In this document: positions 1 to 5,276 of the stretch, piece after piece
Numbering within the stretch: the stretch's first letter is position 1
Layout of the letters: every line of letters starts with the position of its first letter
NCBI GenBank assembly: GCA_009782725.1
Contig: WRIM01000012.1
Location: 1-9,621 of the forward strand
DNA length: 9,621 nucleotides
From: Alphaproteobacteria bacterium
GTDB lineage: Bacteria > Pseudomonadota > Alphaproteobacteria > Rs-D84
Reading direction: 5' to 3'
The notes under the pieces: model-generated
Databases searched by the model: none
Told to the model about the DNA's origin: nothing
What the model saw: the letters and a program-made list of their open reading frames with translations, nothing else
Program-made: the position numbers and the translations under genes

Positions 1-154
1 TGCGTTCAATGTGAAATTCTTGTTGGACAACGCGGGTCAGATTGACGGGGATAAATTCCAACTTGCAATGCAAGATCCGTTAAGCCCGACGGTTATGCAA
101 TCCACAGACAAGAAAACAGATTGTTTGTTTATATTAATGCCAATGAGAATGTAA
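1..154 (+). CDS. dnaN: DNA polymerase III subunit beta (sliding clamp), C-terminal end
   Basis: The reading frame beginning at base 2 runs without a stop for 50 codons to TAA at 152–154. It shows the end of the third clamp domain: FNVKFLLD near the start, then DPLSPTVMQS, and the final MPMRM. FN..(Y/F)(L/V)LD followed by D.(L/V)SP and a terminal MPMR(L/V/M) is the signature ending of bacterial beta clamps. The clamp is a dimeric ring that tethers replicative polymerase to DNA, and its C-terminal residues border the hydrophobic pocket that binds partner proteins. The start lies outside the window. The gene is followed by a hairpin-rich spacer with a terminator, so it is probably transcribed separately from ppa. 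The identification rests on the C-terminal motif only, but that motif is distinctive. Confidence 0.85.
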   Translation, partial: AFNVKFLLDNAGQIDGDKFQLAMQDPLSPTVMQSTDKKTDCLFILMPMRM

Positions 155-176
155 AAAATCAATCTAACGGCACATC

Positions 177-256
177 TGCTTTGCGTTTGCTTCGTTTTTT
201 GCTCGGTCATGTATGTTCGTATACACTCCCTCGCAAAAAACTTGCAATACGCAGCA
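177..256. repeat. ~80-nt imperfect inverted repeat between dnaN and ppa
   Basis: Starting from the centre near 217, GTAT 211–214 pairs with ATAC 221–224. GG 205–206 pairs with CC 229–230. GC plus six T at 194–202 pairs with six A plus GC at 233–241. After small bulges, TTGC near 187–190 pairs with GCAA 244–247, and TGCG 182–186 pairs with CGCA 249–253, ending with TGC/GCA at 177–179 and 254–256. The transcript would fold into one long interrupted hairpin just after the dnaN stop. It has no reading frame that looks like protein. It could be a dispersed intergenic repeat, a processing or stability element of dnaN mRNA, or a small RNA. Confidence 0.55.
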
Positions 257-300
257 TCTGCACCATTATCTTGATTTTTTTGGTTTTCTATCGAAAAAAT

Positions 301-327
301 ATCGCGCCTTTGGCGCGATTTTGTTTT
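301..327 (+). terminator. Intrinsic terminator before ppa
   Basis: ATCGCGCC (301–308) and GGCGCGAT (312–319) form a perfect 8-bp GC-rich stem with a 3-nt TTT loop, followed by a T-rich tract (TTTGTTTT, 320–327). This is a standard Rho-independent terminator for transcription coming from dnaN. It lies upstream of the ppa promoter and so separates the two units. Confidence 0.8.
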
Positions 328-337
328 ATGTCATAAA

Positions 338-366
338 TTGATTTCTATATATTTGCATGCTATAAT
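338..366 (+). promoter_or_regulatory. Sigma70-type promoter of ppa
   Basis: TTGATT at 338–343 serves as -35 and a perfect TATAAT at 361–366 as -10, with an ideal 17-bp spacer. The predicted transcription start is near 373, giving a leader of about 20 nt that contains the ppa ribosome binding site AAGGA at 381–385. Confidence 0.75.
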
Positions 367-391
367 TCGGAAACGAACCGAAGGAACAATC

Positions 392-943
392 ATGAATATC
401 ATGGATATAAAACCGGGTGGAAATCCGCCGCAAAGAATGACCGCAATAATCGAAGTCGCCGAAGGCGGCAACGTAAAGTACGAAATCGACAAAGAAATTG
501 GAATTCTTCGCGTCGACCGCGTTTTGCATACTCCGGTGTCTTATCCTGCGAATTATGGGTATTTTCCGGGGACTTTGGGCGACGACGGCGATCCGCTTGA
601 CGCGGTGGTTGTTTGCAATGCGGCGCTTGCCCCCGGCGTTATAATCGAAGTGCGGCCGATCGGCGTTTTGATAATGCATGACCAAGCCGGCAACGACGAA
701 AAAATAATATGCGTGCCGACGGACAAAGTCGACCCATTTCATACGAATACCATGTCTTTGGCCGGCATTCCGCCGATTTTAAAGTCGAAAATCGAATACT
801 TTTTTCATCATTACAAAGACCTTGAGCCGAATACTTGGTCGCGCGTCATCGGGTGGGGCGATATTACCCAAGCGCACACAATCATAATGAACAGCATCGA
901 AAATTATGAAAGAAAATTCGGCGCGCTCAAGAAAAAGAAATGA
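392..943 (+). CDS. ppa: Inorganic pyrophosphatase (family I)
   Basis: A 183-residue protein that hydrolyses pyrophosphate to two phosphates in the cytoplasm, pulling biosynthetic reactions forward. The family signature is DDGDPLD, with metal-binding D65, D67 and D70, and D97 and D102 plus K104 in the HDQAGNDEK stretch. K29, E31, R43 and Y55 also fall where the well-studied E. coli enzyme has its active-site residues, so numbering and length match that family closely. The start at 392 was chosen because AAGGA lies 6 nt upstream and the predicted transcript begins near 373, which rules out the further upstream TTG at 338. The C-terminus is a run of lysines. It has its own promoter and is followed by a separate promoter for the next gene. 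Confidence 0.97.
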   Translation: MNIMDIKPGGNPPQRMTAIIEVAEGGNVKYEIDKEIGILRVDRVLHTPVSYPANYGYFPGTLGDDGDPLDAVVVCNAALAPGVIIEVRPIGVLIMHDQAGNDEKIICVPTDKVDPFHTNTMSLAGIPPILKSKIEYFFHHYKDLEPNTWSRVIGWGDITQAHTIIMNSIENYERKFGALKKKK

Positions 944-972
944 TTGAATCTGTCAGATTTCTGGGCTATAAT
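944..972 (+). promoter_or_regulatory. Sigma70-type promoter of the DapA-family gene and efp
   Basis: TTGAAT at 944–949 and a perfect TATAAT at 967–972 are separated by 17 bp. The -35 starts one base after the ppa stop codon. The predicted transcript starts near 979 and has an AAGGA ribosome site at 1003–1007. Its layout is nearly identical to the ppa promoter. Confidence 0.75.
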
Positions 973-1014
973 CCGCGTCAGAGAATGTAAGAGGGTGATA
1001 ACAAGGATATAAAA

Positions 1015-1995
1015 ATGAGCAATTCGAAAACATTCGATTTACGCGGACTTATTACCGCATTAATCACGCCGACCGATGAAGACGGAAATGCCAATATCAA
1101 AGTATTGCGCCAGTTGTTAAAATACAACAGTCCGGAATATGTTAACGGATTTGTGGGGCTTGGGTCTACCGCGGGGTCTTCTTCATTTCGCAAAAGTGAA
1201 AAGGAAAAAATAGTATCAACCATTGCCGAGCATTGCGATAAGACGAAACAAAAACTGATAGTCGGCGCAAGTTCCGAAAGCATGGAATCGATCATCGAAG
1301 ATTACAAACTTGGGTGTAATTTTAATGCCTATGCGATGCTTACCATGCCGTTGTTGGGCGTAAAGCCGAATATTCTTGGGCTTGAACGTCAGTTTGCAAC
1401 CTTGTACGAAAGATTTCGTATTCCGATAATATATTACGACAACGAATGGCGCGCTGGACGCGGCCAGACGACAAAGCCCGATGACTTTAGCCGGCTTGTC
1501 AATCTTGTCCCGGGGATCAAGGCTATAAAACTTGCATCGGGCGATATTAAACAATGCGAAGAAATAATAAAAATATGCAAAGACCTTGGGGTCATGGTAT
1601 TTTCCGGCAATGATAATCAAACAAGGCAAATGGTAAAAATAGGCGAGAAAGAAAAGGTAAACGTCGGATCGATATCCGTGCTTTCCAATGCTTTCCAAGA
1701 ACAAGTGGCCGAAACTTTGAAAGTGTTTCCGACACCGGCGCATTCCGGCGACAATATGGACAACTTGCTTCAGAATTTTTATACCGCGGCGTCGAAATCC
1801 GGAAATCCGCGCGCCATAATGGCGATGATGAAATATATGGGATTCGAAGTCGGCGAGGTAAGCGAATTCATAGGGCCCGTATCGGACGGACAAATGTCCG
1901 AGATAATGCGTCTTATGGAATCCAAACCCCAAGGCGTGTCCGAACCATTATGGAAGATTTGGATCGGGGATAAATGGAAAAACATCTGTAAATAA
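1015..1995 (+). CDS. Dihydrodipicolinate synthase/N-acetylneuraminate lyase family protein (divergent DapA-like)
   Basis: A 326-residue class I aldolase-like TIM-barrel protein of the DHDPS/NAL family. LRGLITALITPTDEDG near residues 9–24 matches the family N-terminus. The Schiff-base lysine is probably K172 in AIKLASGD, and Y141 with R146 (YYDNEWRAG) aligns with the catalytic Tyr and carboxylate-binding Arg of YNxPxRTG. Differences from true DapA are clear. The GTTGE loop reads GSTAGS (residues 50–55). The TPYYN segment reads TMPLLG (residues 110–115), so the partner-subunit tyrosine of the DapA triad is missing. It is about 30 residues longer than usual. AAGGA lies 7 nt before ATG. efp follows 26 bp downstream without a clear promoter, so the two are likely co-transcribed. 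The substrate is uncertain: it could be a lineage-specific DapA or another 2-keto-acid lyase. Confidence 0.8.
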   Translation: MSNSKTFDLRGLITALITPTDEDGNANIKVLRQLLKYNSPEYVNGFVGLGSTAGSSSFRKSEKEKIVSTIAEHCDKTKQKLIVGASSESMESIIEDYKLGCNFNAYAMLTMPLLGVKPNILGLERQFATLYERFRIPIIYYDNEWRAGRGQTTKPDDFSRLVNLVPGIKAIKLASGDIKQCEEIIKICKDLGVMVFSGNDNQTRQMVKIGEKEKVNVGSISVLSNAFQEQVAETLKVFPTPAHSGDNMDNLLQNFYTAASKSGNPRAIMAMMKYMGFEVGEVSEFIGPVSDGQMSEIMRLMESKPQGVSEPLWKIWIGDKWKNICK

Positions 1996-2021
1996 TAATC
2001 TAATATAATAAAGGTATTAAA

Positions 2022-2588
2022 ATGGCAAGTTATACAGCAAACGATATCCGCGTTGGGTGGGTGATTTCTCATAATGGCCGGCGATTGACGGTAACGGGTA
2101 TTACCAAAGTCAAACCGGGCAAAGGCGGCGCATTCGTCCAAGCCGATATGCGCGACGTTGATTCGGGCTCTAAAGCCGCGGAACGTTTTCGCTCCGAAGA
2201 CAAGGTCGAAAAGTTAATGGTCGAAGACGTAAAGTGTCAGTTCTTGTATTCCGATGGCACAGACGCTCATTTTATGAATTTGTCGGATTACGAACAATTT
2301 ACGCTGCCGATTGATGTTTTGGGCGACCAAGTGAAATTTCTTCAACCGGAGATGGAGGTAATGGCGAATTTTATCGAAGGCAAACCGATGTCGATTAATC
2401 TGCCCAAGACCGTAATCGCGACGGTTGAAGAGACCGAGCCCGCATTAAAAGGCCAAACGGCCGCCGGCGGGGGCAAGCCCGCGATTCTTGATAACGGCGT
2501 TCGCATTACGGTACCGGTATTTGTCGAAATGGGCGAGCGCATCGTAGTGAATACTGAGTCTCTCGAATACGTCGAACGCGCAAAATAA
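2022..2588 (+). CDS. efp: Elongation factor P
   Basis: A 188-residue protein with the three OB/KOW-like domains of EF-P, which binds between the P and E sites of the ribosome and rescues stalling at polyproline stretches. KPGKGGAF places the conserved lysine at K34, the position that is beta-lysylated in EpmA-dependent bacteria. No modification gene is visible here. The C-terminal domain ends with GERIVVNTESLEYVERAK, typical of the family. Start: AAAGG at 2010–2014 lies 7 nt before ATG. It follows the DapA-like gene by 26 bp and is closed by a strong terminator, so it appears to be the last gene of a two-gene unit. Confidence 0.97.
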   Translation: MASYTANDIRVGWVISHNGRRLTVTGITKVKPGKGGAFVQADMRDVDSGSKAAERFRSEDKVEKLMVEDVKCQFLYSDGTDAHFMNLSDYEQFTLPIDVLGDQVKFLQPEMEVMANFIEGKPMSINLPKTVIATVEETEPALKGQTAAGGGKPAILDNGVRITVPVFVEMGERIVVNTESLEYVERAK

Positions 2589-2608
2589 TTTTCCCATCCG
2601 AAATCGCA

Positions 2609-2670
2609 TTGCGGGTGTTTTGGGGTGTTCATGTATTATTTATACACTTCACACCCCAAAACACCCGCAA
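2609..2670. repeat. 20-bp perfect inverted repeat after efp
   Basis: Bases 2609–2628 (TTGCGGGTG…GGGTGT) and 2651–2670 are perfect reverse complements over 20 bp. The 22-nt loop contains a second small stem (TGTAT 2632–2636 with ATACA 2642–2646). It is not followed by a T tract, so it is not a simple terminator. It lies 3 bp ahead of the real terminator hairpin. It could protect the mRNA 3' end, or be an inserted palindromic repeat unit. Confidence 0.85.
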
Positions 2671-2673
2671 GCT

Positions 2674-2708
2674 GACCAAATGAACAAAAATCATTTGGTC
2701 TTTTTTTT
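2674..2708 (+). terminator. Strong intrinsic terminator of efp
   Basis: GACCAAATGA (2674–2683) pairs perfectly with TCATTTGGTC (2691–2700) around a 7-nt A-rich loop and is followed by eight T (2701–2708). This is a textbook Rho-independent terminator closing the DapA-like–efp unit. Confidence 0.9.
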
Positions 2709-2720
2709 GGTATAGGAATT

Positions 2721-2771
2721 ATGCCAAATCATACAAACTCAAAGTTTGTGATAAAATCATGGCATGTATGA
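2721..2771 (+). CDS. Possible 16-codon leader ORF overlapping the DUF421 start
   Basis: ATG at 2721 is preceded by TAGGA (2713–2717) and opens a 16-residue frame (MPNHTNSKFVIKSWHV) that stops at TGA 2769–2771. The stop overlaps the first codons of the downstream gene in another frame. The arrangement would allow translational coupling, which would explain why the downstream ATG has no ribosome site of its own. It competes with the leaderless-transcript model, and no similarity is recognised. Confidence 0.2.
   Translation: MPNHTNSKFVIKSWHV
2733..2757 (+). promoter_or_regulatory. Extended -10 promoter with overlapping inverted repeat, upstream of the DUF421 gene
   Basis: TGATAAAAT at 2749–2757 reads as an extended -10 element (TGn then TAAAAT). 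No good -35 is present 17 bp upstream. The 7-bp inverted repeat ACAAACT (2733–2739) / AGTTTGT (2743–2749) with a 3-nt loop lies directly against it and could be an operator. Expected transcription would begin at about 2763–2765, on or next to the ATG at 2764. Confidence 0.4.
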
Positions 2772-3411
2772 GTTTATATCGACTTACGGAACTACGGTAA
2801 TCGAATTGCTTAGCGCGTTCGTCGTGGTTCTTATCTTTATAAAACTTTTCGGCATGAACTATCAATTGAAACAAATGACCGCGTTCGATTTGATAGTTAA
2901 TCTTATTCTTGGCGCGCTTCTTGGGGGATTCATCACAAATCCGAATCTTTCGACGCCAAAGTTTTTCGTAATTATGACTATATATATAATAATCGTTTAT
3001 TTAATAAACATGATTACTAAAAAAAGCGATTGGGGGCGGAGGGTCCTTATCGGATATCCGCAAATCATTATCCAAGACGGAAAAATAGACGAGCGTATGG
3101 TGAACAGATTAAACCTTAGCGTGCATGAAATCGCGGCCGCGATGCGGCATCAAAAAATCCGGTCGCTGACCCAGGTCAAAATGGCACAAATAGAGCCGGG
3201 CGGCGATTTAACAATAGTCAAAAAAGGCGACAAAAGCTATTCGATTATATTGATAGACAACGGAATTGTGGACGAAGGGGCGTTGGCCGAAATCGGTCGG
3301 ACGCCAGATTGGCTGAACCGGCGTCTTGCCGCCAAAGGGATTAAAGACGCGGCCGACGTCTTCATCGCCCAATGGCATCAGGGTAGATTGTACATAATAA
3401 AGAAAGAGTAA
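2764..3411 (+). CDS. DUF421/YetF-family membrane protein
   Basis: A 215-residue protein with three N-terminal membrane segments at about 12–30, 42–57 and 66–86, then a soluble YetF-type domain (about 90–155). Family marks are the GMNYQLKQMTAFDLIVNLILG stretch (compare G.R...QMT.FDF...) and the middle-domain pattern ending RSLTQVKMAQIEPGGDLTIV, which matches the DUF421 'R....V..A.LEP.G.LSV' pattern. The biochemical role of the family is poorly defined; Bacillus homologues are membrane proteins, some expressed in spores. The ATG at 2764 has no Shine-Dalgarno and sits 7 nt after an extended -10, so the mRNA may be leaderless. It is monocistronic and ends 3 bp from the stop of the convergent adk-like gene, with no terminator between them. 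Confidence 0.85.
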   Translation: MYEFISTYGTTVIELLSAFVVVLIFIKLFGMNYQLKQMTAFDLIVNLILGALLGGFITNPNLSTPKFFVIMTIYIIIVYLINMITKKSDWGRRVLIGYPQIIIQDGKIDERMVNRLNLSVHEIAAAMRHQKIRSLTQVKMAQIEPGGDLTIVKKGDKSYSIILIDNGIVDEGALAEIGRTPDWLNRRLAAKGIKDAADVFIAQWHQGRLYIIKKE

Positions 3412-3414
3412 TGT

Positions 3415-4062
3415 TTACTTAAACCCGTCAAATCCGTAAGATTTTAAAATGCTTTTAATTTCTTCTTCGCGGCGCGTATACAAATCGGGGTTTGTTAAAA
3501 TATTTTCATTAGAGCTAAGCGTGTGAACCGGCGCCCCATGACGTCTTAGATAATCTATAATCGGCAATGTGACGGATTTATATAATTCCATTCTGTGAAG
3601 CACTATGTTGATATCCGCGTCGTCTTTGCGTCCTTCTTCTCGGGCGCGTTTTTCCGCGTATTTTCTGACCACTTCTTCGGATATATCGAATTCGATTATA
3701 ATTGTTTGGATTTTTGCCGCGCCGTTTAATTCTTTTTCCATTTTTGCGCGAAGGGCCAAATATTCGTCCGCCTGATGCATGTCGCGCGGCCAACCGTCAA
3801 GTATGTAATTGTCGGTCAGGGGTTGCGAGTTTATGTATTTTTCCACTATTTTATAAACGGTCGCGTCATCCACCAAATCGCCGCGCTGTACGATTGCGTT
3901 GACAGTTTGGCCCAATTCCGAACCGCTTGCGATTTCATTTCGGATAAGATTGCCGGTGCCAAGATAATTAAACGGAGTTTTAAACAATTCTTGGGTAAGT
4001 TTTATGTTGGTGCCTTTGCCGGAATTCGGCCCGCCGATAAATATTAAATGATATATGTTCAT
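3415..4062 (-). CDS. adk: Adenylate kinase-family nucleoside monophosphate kinase
   Basis: A 215-residue P-loop kinase that transfers phosphate between ATP and AMP (or a related NMP). The P-loop is GGPNSGKGT at residues 10–18, against GxPGAGKGT in most Adks. The AMP-binding region is LGTGNLIRNEI (34–44), the DGxPR motif is DGWPR (89–93), and the LID/core arginine pattern appears as EEGRKDDAD followed by HRM and Y. The LID is the short type, without zinc-finger cysteines. AAAGGA lies 5–6 nt upstream of ATG. It follows the unknown membrane-anchored gene by 15 bp and is probably the last gene of the tolB operon. In many bacteria adk sits in the ribosomal protein operon beside secY, so this copy may be a relocated or second NMP kinase. 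The family is clear; exact AMP specificity is inferred. Confidence 0.87.
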   Translation of the reverse strand: MNIYHLIFIGGPNSGKGTNIKLTQELFKTPFNYLGTGNLIRNEIASGSELGQTVNAIVQRGDLVDDATVYKIVEKYINSQPLTDNYILDGWPRDMHQADEYLALRAKMEKELNGAAKIQTIIIEFDISEEVVRKYAEKRAREEGRKDDADINIVLHRMELYKSVTLPIIDYLRRHGAPVHTLSSNENILTNPDLYTRREEEIKSILKSYGFDGFK

Positions 4063-4077
4063 TTTGTTCCTTTCTTA

Positions 4078-4755
4078 TTAAATTCCGCCGACAGATTTCT
4101 GCCAGTATTCGTAATGTGTTTCGGCCATATGGTCGGCAATTTCTTCGACAAAATCGCAATAGTCCTGTTTTGACGGCGCGTCGCCTTGGTCGGCAATCGC
4201 CGCGCGGTATTCTTCGTAATCATCATTCATCATTTTCATGCGTATATCAGCGGTCGAATTTTTCATAAAGGAAATGAATTTTTCAGCATCTTGTTTCTTA
4301 CCCAAATCATTTATGATTGATTCCGACTTGGTAATAATATCCGCGAACTTATCATCCACCGCGCGAATGTATTTGTTTAATTGGTTATATTCTTTGCAGA
4401 ATTCTAAATGGCTTGCCTTTGCATTATGTACAAGACCGATGGTTAATACGGCTTTCTTTAGCGATACTTGTTTATCCTTTGGGACCGATTTTAAAATTTG
4501 TTGAAATTGGTCTAAGTCCAGGTCTTTGGTTTTCATACTATATTTCTTGCCGTCCACGTCTATGTTCAGATTGTCGTTTGATGCCGTCGCGGTAATCGTC
4601 GTGCCGTCGTCCAACGTTAATGTCCGGGTGCGGGTGGCGCCCATGCGTCCAGCGGTCAAAAAAAGATTTGAAATAAATACGACAAGAAAGATAATGCCGA
4701 TAATTTTCCAAAGATGCTTTTTCGGCTTTTCCGTGGCGTGTTTTTTATTTGGCAT
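4078..4755 (-). CDS. Uncharacterised membrane-anchored protein
   Basis: I do not recognise this 225-residue protein. From the chosen start it has a basic N-terminus (MPNKKHATEKPKK), one strong membrane segment at about 17–35 (IIGIIFLVVFISNLFL), then a soluble part that by the positive-inside rule should face the periplasm. The first soluble stretch (TRTLTLDDGTTITATASNDNLNIDVDGKKYSMKT) alternates like beta strands. The rest is charged and predicted helical, with two cysteines in EFCKEY and DYCDF. The start at 4755 was chosen because AAAGGA lies about 8 nt upstream. A longer frame reaching back into the nuclease gene has no ribosome site and no sensible N-terminus. It lies 19 bp after the nuclease and 15 bp before the adk-like gene, so it is almost certainly in the tolB operon. 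Confidence 0.75.
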   Translation of the reverse strand: MPNKKHATEKPKKHLWKIIGIIFLVVFISNLFLTAGRMGATRTRTLTLDDGTTITATASNDNLNIDVDGKKYSMKTKDLDLDQFQQILKSVPKDKQVSLKKAVLTIGLVHNAKASHLEFCKEYNQLNKYIRAVDDKFADIITKSESIINDLGKKQDAEKFISFMKNSTADIRMKMMNDDYEEYRAAIADQGDAPSKQDYCDFVEEIADHMAETHYEYWQKSVGGI

Positions 4756-4774
4756 ATTTTTAATCCTTTGATTC

Positions 4775-5233
4775 CTAATCGCACCAACCGGCCCGTTTTC
4801 CGCCGCCGTAACGTCGGGCCATGTTTTCACGGATCATAATTTCGCCGATGTCGCGTCCGGACTCGTCCAGAACATATGCGTCGATTCGGCCAATGTATTT
4901 GTCGTCTTTGACGCCGGTTAGTATAACAGAAGAGCCGACAGGAATCAATTCCCCAAGGCGGTCGCGGGATTTATTCGCCCATATTATTTCGGATTCGCAT
5001 TCGCCGTGCAGTTCCGGCGCATCGATATTCATAAAGCGAACGCGGACGGGAATCTGAATATTGTCTTTTAATAAAACCTTTCCGGAAAAGGTATCGCCGT
5101 CGATGATATATGTGACTTCGGCGCTTATTGGTTCATGAATTACGTTTTTCGAGGGCGGCTTGGCATGTAAGTAAGAAGTAAAAAGGAATAAGGAAAAATA
5201 GGCGGATAGCAGTAATTTTATGAAAATCTTCAT
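4775..5233 (-). CDS. Exported staphylococcal nuclease-like (thermonuclease) protein
   Basis: A 152-residue SNase-fold (OB) nuclease with a signal peptide: MKIFIKLLLSAYFSLFLFTSYLHA, likely cleaved after A24. Catalytic features match staphylococcal nuclease: DGDT (D45 for calcium), RVRF (R66), NIDAPE (D71 and E74) and GRIDAYV (R116). The fold cleaves DNA and RNA using Ca2+. The position suggests a periplasmic or secreted enzyme. C79 and C151 may form a disulfide. The start at 5233 was chosen because the signal peptide begins there and AAGGAAT stands just upstream. An in-frame extension to 5341 would overlap tolB and bury the signal peptide. It follows tolB by 43 bp. The ribosome site and part of the signal-peptide coding region form a 28-bp inverted repeat, described separately. 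Confidence 0.92.
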   Translation of the reverse strand: MKIFIKLLLSAYFSLFLFTSYLHAKPPSKNVIHEPISAEVTYIIDGDTFSGKVLLKDNIQIPVRVRFMNIDAPELHGECESEIIWANKSRDRLGELIPVGSSVILTGVKDDKYIGRIDAYVLDESGRDIGEIMIRENMARRYGGGKRAGWCD

Positions 5234-5268
5234 TATCTTATTCCTTATTCCTTTTTCCTTCTTACTTA
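5168..5268 (-). repeat. Heptad-repeat inverted repeat enclosing the nuclease start
   Basis: Arms 5168–5195 and 5241–5268 are reverse complements in 27 of 28 positions (the mismatch is at 5179). Read on one strand each arm is built of 7-base steps: AAGTAAG, AAGTAAA (or AAGGAAA), AAGGAAT, AAGGAA. In the minus-strand mRNA the 5' arm is the Shine-Dalgarno region, the 45-nt loop carries the AUG (5231–5233), and the 3' arm lies inside the signal-peptide codons. The ribosome site would be sealed in a long stem. It begins 8 bp after the tolB stop, so tolB translation could affect folding. Confidence 0.85.
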
Positions 5269-5276
5269 TAAAGCGT

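Noticed and set aside
326..742. 138-residue minus-strand frame opposite ppa
   Set aside because: Antisense shadow of ppa codon usage with no ribosome site or protein-like pattern.
2004..2009. TATAAT just before efp as a promoter
   Set aside because: No usable -35 at the right spacing, and a transcript would start at about the ribosome site; AT-rich chance match is more likely.
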